Assembly (NCBI RefSeq): GCF_002929335.1
Contig: NZ_PJIL01000011.1
Coordinates: 101,676 to 165,675, forward strand
DNA length: 64,000 nucleotides
Direction of reading: 5' to 3'
Origin: Arthrobacter sp. Y81
GTDB lineage: Bacteria > Actinomycetota > Actinomycetes > Actinomycetales > Micrococcaceae
Positions 32,781 through 41,582 of the stretch are shown here, in pieces. Positions within the stretch are counted from its first letter, which is position 1. Every line of letters begins with the position of its first letter. The position numbers and the translations under genes are program-made. The notes under the pieces were generated by a model that searched no databases, had not been told where the DNA came from, and saw only the letters and a program-made list of their open reading frames with translations.

Positions 32781-34287
32781 CTGCCGGCTGGTGCGCCGGT
32801 CCTGAAGGCCGGCGCACCGGCTGCTTCGCCGTTCGCCTGACAATCCGGAGCAGGTGGCGCCGGTCCTTGAGGTCCACCTTGAGGGTCAGCTCACCGCGCC
32901 GGGCCAGTACGACGGCGACAGTCACCGCTGCCAGGACCGGCACCCCGCCGGAGACCAGGATGGCAGTGTGCGGGTCCAGGTGCTCGGCAATCCAGCCGAT
33001 CATGGGACCGCCGATGGCTTGGCCGCCGATCAGCACCATGATGTACAGGCTCATGACGCGTCCGCGGATCCCCATGTTGGAACTGATCTGGACCAGCTGG
33101 TTCGAGGCGGTCAGGAACATCAGGCACCAGAACCCGGAGAGCACCATGGCCGCGCCGAACCACACCATGGACGGCGCCAGTGCCGCCAGGCAGAGCATGA
33201 GGCCGTACATTCCGGCGCCCAGGACCACTGACCGCAGCCGCAGGTGCCGGCGGCGGGTGGAGGCAATGGCCCCGGCCAGCGCACCGAGCGCAACCAGCGC
33301 GTTCAGCAGGCCGTAGCCTCCGGCGCCGACGTCGTACACGTGGTCCGCGAAGGCGGCCAGCAGCACCGGCAGGCTCATGGCGAATACTGCGATGAACCCG
33401 GCCATCAGCCACGGCCAGTAGATGGTCGGCTTGCTGAGTGCGTACCGCAGCCCCTCCCGGAGCATTCCCTTGCGCTTTGGAGCAGGCGCACTGATGAACA
33501 ACTGGTCCTTACGCAGGAGCAGCAGCATGGCCACCGTTGAGCAGCAGGCCACGGCGTTTGCGGCGAAGGCCCAGCCGGCACCCACGGCGGTGAGCAGGAG
33601 TCCGGCGATCGCAGGGCCGATGAGCCCGCCCAGCTGGAACGTTGTGGAGTTCACGCTGATGGCGTTGCGCAGGTACGTGGGGCCGACGAGTTCGTTGACG
33701 AACACCTGCCGGGCCGGCTGGTCCAGGACAGTGACAAGTCCCAGCACCAGGGCGATGGTGTAGACGTGCCACACTTCGATGCGCTGGCTGAGCGCCAGGA
33801 TGGCCAGTGCGGCTGCGAGGACCGCCGCGACGGCCTGGCAGAGAACGAGGATCTTCCGTTTCGGGAACCTGTCCGCCATCATCCCGCCCCACGGCCCCAG
33901 CACCAGGGACGGCATGAACTGCAGCGCCACGGTGATGCCAACGGCGGTGACCGAGCCGGAAAGCTGCAGCACCAGCCAGTCCTGCGCGATCCGTTGCATC
34001 CAGAGCGCCACCACCGCGATGAAGTGCCCGATGGCAAAAATACGGAAATTGGGGACCCGGAGGGAAATGAAGGTGTGGCGCCACGGGAGCCGTTCAGTGA
34101 CGACGGCGATCGGCTGGGTGGCGTCCGCGGGCCGCGGCGCGACCCGCGGCGGCGAAGCCTGCGGCGGATCAGTCTGCGGCGGATCAGTCTGCGGCGGCGA
34201 AGTCTGCGAGGGCGGGGAACCGGCGGAGGCGGCGGAATCGATGACGGGCTGGCTGACGGTTGCCGTGGAAGGCGGAGGGGGTGCCAC
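32713..34287 (-). CDS. MFS exporter (EntS-like)
   Basis: 524 aa. Residues 1-65 are a Pro/Gln-rich disordered head with a four-copy 15-bp DNA repeat (34151-34210) encoding a SPPQTDPP-type motif. Then come 12 helices beginning FRIFAIGHFIAVVALWMQRIAQDWLVLQLS, with MADRFPKRKILVL as the loop motif and DQPARQVFVNELVG. These are typical of the MFS_3/EntS exporters. It is divergent from the LysR gene at 34466, its likely regulator. The C-terminal ~40 residues overlap the convergent dehydrogenase gene. Confidence 0.85.
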   Translation of the reverse strand: MAPPPPSTATVSQPVIDSAASAGSPPSQTSPPQTDPPQTDPPQASPPRVAPRPADATQPIAVVTERLPWRHTFISLRVPNFRIFAIGHFIAVVALWMQRIAQDWLVLQLSGSVTAVGITVALQFMPSLVLGPWGGMMADRFPKRKILVLCQAVAAVLAAALAILALSQRIEVWHVYTIALVLGLVTVLDQPARQVFVNELVGPTYLRNAISVNSTTFQLGGLIGPAIAGLLLTAVGAGWAFAANAVACCSTVAMLLLLRKDQLFISAPAPKRKGMLREGLRYALSKPTIYWPWLMAGFIAVFAMSLPVLLAAFADHVYDVGAGGYGLLNALVALGALAGAIASTRRRHLRLRSVVLGAGMYGLMLCLAALAPSMVWFGAAMVLSGFWCLMFLTASNQLVQISSNMGIRGRVMSLYIMVLIGGQAIGGPMIGWIAEHLDPHTAILVSGGVPVLAAVTVAVVLARRGELTLKVDLKDRRHLLRIVRRTAKQPVRRPSGPAHQPAATRPEGRAGTLPAAAGTAARPC

Positions 34288-34465
34288 AGGGAATCCTCAA
34301 AAGGTGCGGGTGAGCGGGATACCTCCACGCTATGGTGGCCCAAAGTGATTATGGAAGCGTATTGTTCCTATAACTAACATTGCGAACCGCAATACTGCCT
34401 GGCGCGGAGCCGCCCTCACGGGGGTTCCGACACCTGCGTCCGCCGCCCGCCACTCCAGGAGTGCC

Positions 34466-35320
34466 ATGTTTGAACCCGCCCAGCTCCGGTCCTTTTTGGC
34501 CGTTGCCGAGACCCTGAGCTTCACGAAGGCGGCGGAGCGGCTGGGCTTGGCCCAGCCCACCGTCAGCCAGCACGTGCGCAAGCTGGAAGCCGCGGCGAAG
34601 CGGGTGCTGATCGCCCGTGACACGCGGGACGTGCGGCTGACGGACAACGGTGATGCCATGGCAGGTTTCGCCCGGACCATCCTCGCGGCCCACGATGCCG
34701 CTTCCCGCTATTTCTCCGGGTCCGCCATGCGCGGCCGGCTGCGTTTCGGCACGGCGGACGACCTCGCGATCACCGGTCTCCCCCGTATCCTCCGGGAGTT
34801 CCGCCAGATCTACCCGCAGATCAACCTGGAACTCACAGTGGGCCAGAGCGACCAGCTCTACAAGAAACTGAATGCCGGCCAGCTGGACCTGGTGTTCGTG
34901 AAGTGGGTTGCCGGAGCCAAGGACGGCACGGTGGTACAGCACGACGCGTTCGCGTGGGTGGGCCTGGAACAGACGGCACTTGAACCCGGGGATCCGGTTC
35001 CGCTGATCGCCTACCCCTCGCCCAGCCTTAGCAGGAAGCTTGCCATCGACGCCCTCGAATCCCGGGGCCGGACGTGGCGCATCACCTGCACCACCCGGCA
35101 GATCAGCGGCGTCCTGGCCGCGGTCCGGGCAGGAATCGGCGTGGCCGTCATGCCGTCCTCGCTGGTTCCCGAGGACCTCAAGATCATCACCCGCCGCTTT
35201 GACCTGCCGCCGGTTGGCGACGTCGACTTCACCCTGATCCGCAATCCGCTGGCCAATGCCGAGGTGATCGAGGCACTCACCCAGGCGATTGTGGGGCGCA
35301 CGCTGAAGCGCTCCGCGTAG
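34466..35320 (+). CDS. LysR-family transcriptional regulator
   Basis: 284 aa. The winged HTH at 1-60 (LRSFLAVAETLSFTKAAERL, GLAQPTVSQHVRKLE) is followed by a LysR substrate-binding domain with LDLVFVKW and a GIGVAVMPSSLV return strand. The 178-bp divergent space to the MFS exporter holds a TTGCG AAC CGCAA palindrome near 34380, a reasonable LysR site. It probably activates or represses the exporter. Confidence 0.9.
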   Translation: MFEPAQLRSFLAVAETLSFTKAAERLGLAQPTVSQHVRKLEAAAKRVLIARDTRDVRLTDNGDAMAGFARTILAAHDAASRYFSGSAMRGRLRFGTADDLAITGLPRILREFRQIYPQINLELTVGQSDQLYKKLNAGQLDLVFVKWVAGAKDGTVVQHDAFAWVGLEQTALEPGDPVPLIAYPSPSLSRKLAIDALESRGRTWRITCTTRQISGVLAAVRAGIGVAVMPSSLVPEDLKIITRRFDLPPVGDVDFTLIRNPLANAEVIEALTQAIVGRTLKRSA

Positions 35321-35416
35321 CAGTTGGGTACCACCCGAGCAATGGCATAAAGAGCACTTAACCAGGTAAGTACTTTCCCGGGCATAAATGATTAGTGCGC
35401 GTAAGTGATTGAAGAT

Positions 35417-35430
35417 ATTACGCGCGTAAT
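35417..35430. promoter_or_regulatory. Perfect palindrome ATTACGCGCGTAAT in AT-rich intergene
   Basis: A 14-bp perfect palindrome within an unusually AT-rich stretch (35,321-35,549), with a related half-site (GTGCGCGTAA) about 25 bp upstream. It lies 120 nt ahead of the zinc-ribbon gene. It could be an operator; no regulator is identified. Confidence 0.4.
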
Positions 35431-35549
35431 TTATGCTTGAATTCTGTTAAAGGTTATGCAGAAGCCAATGACAACGATTCGATGACGAACCGTGTCCGCC
35501 GCCGCTGCCTTGGGGGCGCCTGACGGACAACGTTCGGGATAGGCATGCG

Positions 35550-35930
35550 ATGACGCCAACCACGAACCACCCGCATCTTTCAGTCTCAAATTCGGTCCAT
35601 TCACTAAAAACGGTACGCCCGCTGGCGGTAGGGACGCACCGCAACACGCCAGCACATCATGAATCAAGCGCACACGCTGATCTAGTCACTCAGCGCGAAC
35701 CGCATGCCGCCGCCACCCTGGTGGACACCGAGTTTGTGGGTAGCCCCTACTGCGAGCGCTGCGGCACGGATGAGTTTATCTACTTGGAGACCTTCGTCCC
35801 GGCAAAGTACCGGCACGACGGCACCCTCCGGAAGCCGGGCGAAGTAACGTACTTCTGCACCGGCTGCGAAGATTTTTCGGCACACTCGGTCCCAGCGTCG
35901 TGGGTGCCGCCCGGCTGGTATTTGGGCTAG
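35550..35930 (+). CDS. Small zinc-ribbon protein
   Basis: 126 aa. The C-terminal half is well formed: CERCG (C68, C71), FIYLETFVPAKYRHDGTLRKPGEVTYF, CTGCE (C103, C106), then SVPASWVPPGWYLG, a four-cysteine zinc ribbon. The N-terminal ~55 residues are His/Thr-rich with different base composition and may not all be translated, so the start is uncertain. Not matched to a named family. Confidence 0.6.
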   Translation: MTPTTNHPHLSVSNSVHSLKTVRPLAVGTHRNTPAHHESSAHADLVTQREPHAAATLVDTEFVGSPYCERCGTDEFIYLETFVPAKYRHDGTLRKPGEVTYFCTGCEDFSAHSVPASWVPPGWYLG

Positions 35931-35983
35931 CCGCAACTCCGCGGACGTTCACCTAACCTGACATACACCTAGACAGAAACGAA

Positions 35984-36023
35984 TCGCCGCCGGCAGGCAC
36001 CCGAAGGTGCCCACCGGCGGCGA
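35984..36023 (-). terminator. Terminator of putA
   Basis: Hairpin with stems TCGCCGCCGG / CCGGCGGCGA and GGCACC / GGTGCC around a CGAA tetraloop, followed on the minus strand by a T-containing tail (ATTCGTTTCTG). It lies 47 nt past the putA stop and could also act on the convergent zinc-ribbon gene. Confidence 0.8.
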
Positions 36024-36069
36024 CTGCTTTTGGCCTGAACCCGTCTGGGTGAGGCTGCCGAACTGCCTC

Positions 36070-39000
36070 TTAGATCAGGCTGTCCGAGAGGTGGTTGGGC
36101 GTTCCGAAGCGGTGCGCGGTGATGCTGACGGCCTGCTCGTGCAGGAACGGCAGGAGCTCCACGCGGCCGGCCTCGGTGACCGGGTGGCCGTAGATGGCCA
36201 GGTCCGGGCGCCCGCCGGTGGCTTCGGCCAGCGCCGTCGCGTCGCCGCCCAGGAGCCGGATCCGTCCGCCGGACAGCTTGCCTGCCCCGGCGAGCCTCGC
36301 AGCAGAGGCCAGCCACGCGGCGTCGTCCTCCACGGTGACGGGGATATCCAGCGCACCGAGCGCCGCCTGCAACGGTGCAGGAAGTTCGACGGCGGTGGAT
36401 ACCTTCAGCGCCGACCCGGCCAGGACGCCGGCGGCTACTGTCCGCACCAGGGCAGCGACGGGTTCGTTCGCGGAGAGCCGGACGGTCACCGGCAGGGAGC
36501 GGTAGCGGAAAATGTTCCGCTCGGCGCTCAGCCCGGAGACATCCTTGGCGGTGCCGAACTCTTCGGCCCAGGCGAGGGCGTCGGAGGCCAGGGCACGCTG
36601 CAGGGATTCGAAGGCGAAGCTGTCCAGTGAGCCCTTCGCGGCACCAACCAGGCGGCGAACGCCCGGGTTGGTGACGGCTGCGGATGCTTTGCTCGCTTTG
36701 CTTTCCCAGTCACCAAGACCGGCGAGGTAGTTGGGCCCGCCCGCCTTGGTTCCGGCGCCGACGGCGGACTTCTTCCAGCCGCCGAACGGCTGCCGCTGCA
36801 CGATGGCTCCGGTGATGCCGCGGTTGACGTAGAGGTTGCCCGCCTGGATGGTCTCCAGCCAGAGCCCCACTTCGTCGGTGCTCAGCGAGTGCAGTCCCGC
36901 CGTCAGGCCGTACTCCACCTGGTTCTGGATGGCGATGGCGTCTTCCAGGGTGGCCGCCGTCATAACGCCCAGCACCGGACCGAAGAACTCGGTGAGGTGG
37001 AAGTAGGATCCGCGGCGCACTCCGTAGCGGACGCCCGGGCTCCAGAGCCGGCCGGTCCCGTCCAGCTGCCGCGGCTCAACGGCCCAGCTTTCGCCTTGGC
37101 CCAGGGTGGTGAGGGCGTTCAGGAGCTTGCCGTTGGCGGGTTCGATGATCGGACCCATCTGGCTGGCAGGGTCCTCCGGGTAGCCCACCTTGAGGGAGGT
37201 GACGGCGTCAATGAGCTGGTTGTGGAACCGCTTGGAGGTGGCCACGGAGCCCACCAGGATCACCAGCGAGGCGGCGGAGCACTTCTGGCCGGCGTGGCCG
37301 AAGGCGGAGTAGGCGACGTCCTTGGCAGCGAGGTCAAGGTCCGCGCTGGGGGTGACGATAATGGCGTTCTTGCCGCTGGTTTCGGCCAGGAGCGGCAGGT
37401 CCTTGCGGAAGGAGCGGAACAGCTCGGCGGTCTCGTAGCCTCCGGTCAGGATCACGCGGTCCACGGCGGGGTGCGAGATCAGCTGCTGGCCGAGCTCACG
37501 CTCGCCCAGCTGGACCATGGTGAGCACGTCGCGGGGAACGCCGGCTTCCCAGAGCGCTTCGATCATCACGGCACCGCTGCGGCGGGCCTGCTTGGCGGGC
37601 TTGATCACGACGGCGGAGCCGGCGGCGAGTGCCGCGAGGGTGGAGCCGGCCGGGATGGCCACCGGGAAGTTCCACGGCGGGGTTACCACCGTGAGCTTCG
37701 CGGGCACGAACGTGGCGCCGTCCACGTCGTCGAGCTTGCGCGCGGACTCGGCGTAGTAGTGGGCGAAGTCAACGGCTTCGCTGACCTCCGGGTCGCCCTG
37801 GTCGATGGTCTTGCCGGTTTCGCTGGCCATGACCTCAAGCAGGTCGGCGCGGCGGGCCTCCAGGATGTCGCCGGCACGGTGCAGGACGACGGCGCGCTCT
37901 GCGCCGCTGAGGGCGCCCCAGGCTTTGCCCTGTTCGACGGCCGTGGCGATCACCGCGTTGAGCGTCTCTGCGTCCGCGATGGTGGCGGCTTCCACGGAGT
38001 CGTTGCCAAGCGTGGAGAACGGAACGCGTTCCAGGATTGCGCGGCCCCAGTCGCGGTTGGCCGGCAAGGACGGGTCGGTGTCCGGGGTGTTCTCGAAGGA
38101 GTCGCGCGGCATCGGCTCGGCCGCGAGGCTGCGGTTCTGCCGGCGGTTGGCCGGCGGAACCTCGTCGTCGAGCTCTGCCAGCGAGGCGAGGAAGCGCTGC
38201 TTCTCGCGTTCGAAGAGCGCTTCGTTTTCGCTGAGCTCGAACACTGCGGACATGAAGTTGTCCTGGCTGGCGCCCTCTTCGAGGCGGCGGATCAGGTAGG
38301 CGATGGCGACGTCGAACTCAGCGGGGTGCACCACGGGGGTGTAGAGCAGGAGCGAGCCTACATCCTTCTTGACGGCTTCGGCCTGTCCCTGCGCCATGCC
38401 GAGCAGCATCTCGAATTCGATGCCGGATTCGACGCCGCGCTGCTTGGCGAGCAGCCAGGCGAAGGCGATGTCGAAGAGGTTGTGTCCGGCCACGCCGATC
38501 CGGACGTTCTTGATCCGGTCCGGGTGCAGCGAGTAGTTGATGACGCGCTTGTAGTTGGTGTCCGAGTCCTGCTTGGTGCCCCAGGTGGCCAGCGGCCAGT
38601 CATGCAGGGAAGCCTCGACGTGTTCCATGGGCAGGTTGGCGCCCTTGACGACGCGGACCTTGATCGCGGCGCCGCCGTCGGCGCGGCGGGCGGCGGCCCA
38701 GTCCTGCAGTCGGATCATGGCGGACAGGGCGTCCGGGAGGTAGGCCTGGAGCACGATGCCGGCCTCAAGGTTCTTGAACTCCGGTTTGTCCAGGACCCGG
38801 GTGAAGACCGCGATGGTCATGTCCAGGTCCTTGTATTCCTCCATGTCCAGGTTGATGAACTTGGCGTTCTGTCCGGCGCCGGCGAAAGAGGCCGCGCGGG
38901 CGAAGAGCGGGGTGAGCTTCTCCACGACGTGCTCCACGGCCTCATCGAAGGCCCAGGCGGAGTGCGGGGCGACGGTGGAGGACACCTTGATGGAGACGTA

Positions 39001-39588
39001 GTCCACGTCCGGGCGGGCCAGCAGCGTGTGGGTGCCTTCGAGCCGGCGGGAGGCCTCGTGTTCGCCGAGGACGGCTTCGCCGAGGAGGTTGACGTTGAGC
39101 TTGATGCCGTCCTTGCGGATCTTCGCGATGGCCGGGCCCAGCTTGGCATCGGTGGCGTCGACAATGAGGTGGCCCACCATTTCGCGGAGCACGCGGCGGG
39201 CGACCGGGATGACCACCTGCGGCAGGACCGGAGCCATGGTGCCGCCGAGGCGGACGGCGCTGCGCATGTACCAGGGGAGGAACGCCGGGACCTTGGGCGC
39301 GAGGGCAGCAAGGTTGCGGGCGGCCACGTGGAGGTCTTCCGGGCGGACCACGCCGTCCACGAAACCAACGGTGAAGTCGAGCCCGTTGGGGTCCTTCAGA
39401 ACGCCAGCGAGCTGTTCAGCGGAGGCATCCACGGGGACCTTGGCGGCTTCCGTCAACCAGTGGCGCACCAGTCCGATTGCTTCCCCGGCCAGGGCCTGGG
39501 CTTCGGGCACGTGGGACGTGGCTGCAACGGCCGGTTCGGTGGCCGTTTTCCCGGTGAAGACGCCGGGCTCCGTTGAAATGTTGGTCAT
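36070..39588 (-). CDS. putA: Bifunctional proline dehydrogenase / glutamate-semialdehyde dehydrogenase
   Basis: 1172 aa. The N-terminal half is an FAD proline dehydrogenase barrel (YVSIKVSSTVAPHSAWAFDE, DMEEYKDLDMTIAVF, RVVKGANLPMEHVEA). The C-terminal half is an aldehyde dehydrogenase (PWNFPVAIPAGSTLAALAAG, LLAETSGKNAIIV, GQKCSAASLVI with catalytic Cys). It oxidises proline to glutamate, with channelled P5C/GSA. No N-terminal DNA-binding ribbon-helix-helix is seen. ATG 39588 is used; GTG 39597 would add three residues. The upstream region carries the large 32-bp-periodic array. Confidence 0.95.
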   Translation of the reverse strand: MTNISTEPGVFTGKTATEPAVAATSHVPEAQALAGEAIGLVRHWLTEAAKVPVDASAEQLAGVLKDPNGLDFTVGFVDGVVRPEDLHVAARNLAALAPKVPAFLPWYMRSAVRLGGTMAPVLPQVVIPVARRVLREMVGHLIVDATDAKLGPAIAKIRKDGIKLNVNLLGEAVLGEHEASRRLEGTHTLLARPDVDYVSIKVSSTVAPHSAWAFDEAVEHVVEKLTPLFARAASFAGAGQNAKFINLDMEEYKDLDMTIAVFTRVLDKPEFKNLEAGIVLQAYLPDALSAMIRLQDWAAARRADGGAAIKVRVVKGANLPMEHVEASLHDWPLATWGTKQDSDTNYKRVINYSLHPDRIKNVRIGVAGHNLFDIAFAWLLAKQRGVESGIEFEMLLGMAQGQAEAVKKDVGSLLLYTPVVHPAEFDVAIAYLIRRLEEGASQDNFMSAVFELSENEALFEREKQRFLASLAELDDEVPPANRRQNRSLAAEPMPRDSFENTPDTDPSLPANRDWGRAILERVPFSTLGNDSVEAATIADAETLNAVIATAVEQGKAWGALSGAERAVVLHRAGDILEARRADLLEVMASETGKTIDQGDPEVSEAVDFAHYYAESARKLDDVDGATFVPAKLTVVTPPWNFPVAIPAGSTLAALAAGSAVVIKPAKQARRSGAVMIEALWEAGVPRDVLTMVQLGERELGQQLISHPAVDRVILTGGYETAELFRSFRKDLPLLAETSGKNAIIVTPSADLDLAAKDVAYSAFGHAGQKCSAASLVILVGSVATSKRFHNQLIDAVTSLKVGYPEDPASQMGPIIEPANGKLLNALTTLGQGESWAVEPRQLDGTGRLWSPGVRYGVRRGSYFHLTEFFGPVLGVMTAATLEDAIAIQNQVEYGLTAGLHSLSTDEVGLWLETIQAGNLYVNRGITGAIVQRQPFGGWKKSAVGAGTKAGGPNYLAGLGDWESKASKASAAVTNPGVRRLVGAAKGSLDSFAFESLQRALASDALAWAEEFGTAKDVSGLSAERNIFRYRSLPVTVRLSANEPVAALVRTVAAGVLAGSALKVSTAVELPAPLQAALGALDIPVTVEDDAAWLASAARLAGAGKLSGGRIRLLGGDATALAEATGGRPDLAIYGHPVTEAGRVELLPFLHEQAVSITAHRFGTPNHLSDSLI

Positions 39589-39737
39589 ATCTAACACTCG
39601 TTCTTTCCGTTGGTGAGGTCGTTCTTTCCATCAGTATGATCCTCCGGTCACTTAAGATAAAGCGACGTTTCCTGAGCAATACAGGTTAGAAAACCCAACG
39701 ATTAAAAATCCCGTCCGAACGTTCGGAAATCACCCTG

Positions 39738-39960
39738 GACGCTCTCTCACTTCCTGCAGCTTTCCGGGCGACGCTCTCTCACATTTCGTCGCCTCCCTGG
39801 GCAACCCTCTCTCACTTCCTGCAGCTTTCCGCGCGACCCTCTCTCAGTTTTCGCACACAAACGACGAACCCTCTCCCACCGAGGTGAGAGAAGGTTCGTC
39901 GATATGGCACCGGATCTGAGAGAGCGTCCGGTTATTTGTGGCAGGAAGTGAGAGAGCGTC
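39738..39960. repeat. Head-to-head array of 32-bp-periodic cores with central hairpin
   Basis: Forward cores (GACGCTCTCTCA or one/two-base variants) start at 39738, 39770, 39803, 39835 and 39867. Reverse cores (TGAGAGAGCGTC or variants) start at 39885, 39917 and 39949. Steps are 32 bp (once 33) on each side. The central pair forms a hairpin (CGACGAACC...GGTTCGTCG around CACC GAGG TG, 39863-39902). CTTCCTGC follows forward cores 1 and 3; GCAGGAAG precedes the last reverse core. The array fills the gap between putA (start 39588) and the permease (stop 39967), both leftward. No gene is present in 39,600-39,966. Confidence 0.95.
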
Positions 39961-39966
39961 GGGCTG

Positions 39967-41430
39967 CTACCCGACGGGGCGGTGCATCTCCACGGCCTCT
40001 TCGTGCCGCGGGCTGTCAGGATTCATCAGCGAGTGCTTGCGGCCGTAGCCGAAGTAGATGATCAGCCCAACCACGAGCCAGACGCCGAAACGCAGCCAGG
40101 TTTCCCAGTGCAGCTGGAACATCAGGAACGCCGAAGCCAGCACACCGAAGGCCGGAACCAGCGGCATAAACGGCAGGCGGAAGGTTCGTGGGGCGTCCGG
40201 CTTCTTGTAGCGGAACACGATCACCGAGAAACAGACGACGACGAATGCGGCGAGGATGCCGATGTTGGTCAAGTCCGCGATTGCCTTGATCGGGAACACT
40301 CCGGCCAGCAGGGCAGACGCAATGCCGGCGATCCAGGTGACGCGCTGAGGGGTGCCGTGGCGGTCCGTCTTGGCAAACCATCCCGGGAGCAGCCCGTCAC
40401 GGCTCATGGAGAACCAGACGCGGGTGACGCCGAGGAGGAACGTCAGCATCACCGTAAGGATGGACAGGACCGCGAACACGGAAATGATCGTAGCGATGAT
40501 AGGCAGGCCGACGCCGTTGAAGGCGGAGGCGAAGCCCGCCTTGGGGTCAATGTCCTTGTAGTTCTGCATGCCGGTCAGGACCAGGGTGGCTGCAACGTAG
40601 AGCAGCATCGCGATGATGAGGGACAGGATGATCGCCTTCGGCATGTGCTTCTTGCCGTCGGTGGCTTCCTCGGCCGCGGTGCTCATGGCGTCGTAGCCGA
40701 ACACGGCGAAGAACACGGTGGCGGAGCCGGCCAGCACCGGGCCGAAGCCGCTGGGCATGAACGGGTTGTAATTCTCCGCGTTGATATAGAAAATGCCCAG
40801 CCCGATGATGAACAGGATCAGGACCACCTTGATGCCCACGGCGACGAGTTCGAAGCGACCGAAGGTCTTCGTTCCGCGGGACAGGATCCAGGTCACGATC
40901 AGGCAGACAACTATGGCCGGAATGTTGACGATGCCGCCGGTGCCTTCGTCCGGCGTCGCAGTCATCCAGACAGGCATGTGGATACCGATGCCGGAGAGGA
41001 AAGCGTCGAAGTAGCCGGAAATTCCGATGGCGACCACAGCCACAATGGCAATGTATTCCAGGAGCAGGTCCCAGCCAATAAACCAGCCAATGATTTCACC
41101 AAGGGCAACGTAACCATAAGTGTAGGCTGAGCCTGCTCGGGGAATCATTCCCGCAAATTCCGCGTAGGACAGTGCAGCGGCCGCCGAGGCCAGGCCGGCA
41201 ATAAGGAACGAGATGAGCACCGCGGGCCCCACACCCGGAGTGTCTTCATTGCCCGCCGCCACCAGCCCGGCGAGGGAGAAAATGCCGACGCCGATAATGC
41301 CGCCGACGCCGATGGCCGTCAATTGCCACAGGCCGAGCGATTTGAATAGTCCGCTGTGTTTGTTTTCTTCTTCAATGTCGTCAATGGGCTTGCGCCGCAT
41401 GATCGACTGGGTCGTATCTCTAGTGCTCAT
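39967..41430 (-). CDS. APC-family amino acid permease (cationic amino acid transporter type)
   Basis: 487 aa, about 12-14 helices. The first helix region TAIGVGGIIGVGIFSLAGLVAAG and IPRAGSAYTYGYVALGEIIGWFIGWDLLLEY are the substrate-site segments of APC/CAT transporters. ATG 41430 has AGGAG seven bases upstream; the in-frame ATG at 41460 has none. It lies between the putA upstream array and a divergent LysR gene, which may regulate it. Substrate not determinable. Confidence 0.88.
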   Translation of the reverse strand: MSTRDTTQSIMRRKPIDDIEEENKHSGLFKSLGLWQLTAIGVGGIIGVGIFSLAGLVAAGNEDTPGVGPAVLISFLIAGLASAAAALSYAEFAGMIPRAGSAYTYGYVALGEIIGWFIGWDLLLEYIAIVAVVAIGISGYFDAFLSGIGIHMPVWMTATPDEGTGGIVNIPAIVVCLIVTWILSRGTKTFGRFELVAVGIKVVLILFIIGLGIFYINAENYNPFMPSGFGPVLAGSATVFFAVFGYDAMSTAAEEATDGKKHMPKAIILSLIIAMLLYVAATLVLTGMQNYKDIDPKAGFASAFNGVGLPIIATIISVFAVLSILTVMLTFLLGVTRVWFSMSRDGLLPGWFAKTDRHGTPQRVTWIAGIASALLAGVFPIKAIADLTNIGILAAFVVVCFSVIVFRYKKPDAPRTFRLPFMPLVPAFGVLASAFLMFQLHWETWLRFGVWLVVGLIIYFGYGRKHSLMNPDSPRHEEAVEMHRPVG

Positions 41431-41582
41431 GGGGAACTCCTGCTTGGGGTGCGGCCCCATCGCGGTGCCCTGGCGCGGGTCTGTGACGGGGGTAACTCAT
41501 TCGATCAGTATGCAAGCCCGATTGCATTAGATAAAGTGAATTCTCCTAATTAATATTCATTAGATTTAGCGAAGGAACAGCC

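Noticed and set aside
36889..39576. 895-codon open frame opposite putA
   Set aside because: It is the antisense shadow of a high-GC gene: Gly/Val/Arg-rich, no fold, and putA is unambiguous on the other strand. The same applies to the long frames opposite murA, dcd, MFS and the monooxygenase genes.
39863..39902. Ordinary terminator of an upstream gene
   Set aside because: The hairpin sits upstream of putA and before the permease's 3' end, so it does not follow any gene on the plus strand and is 65 nt beyond the permease stop at the centre of the core array. It is better seen as part of the array.
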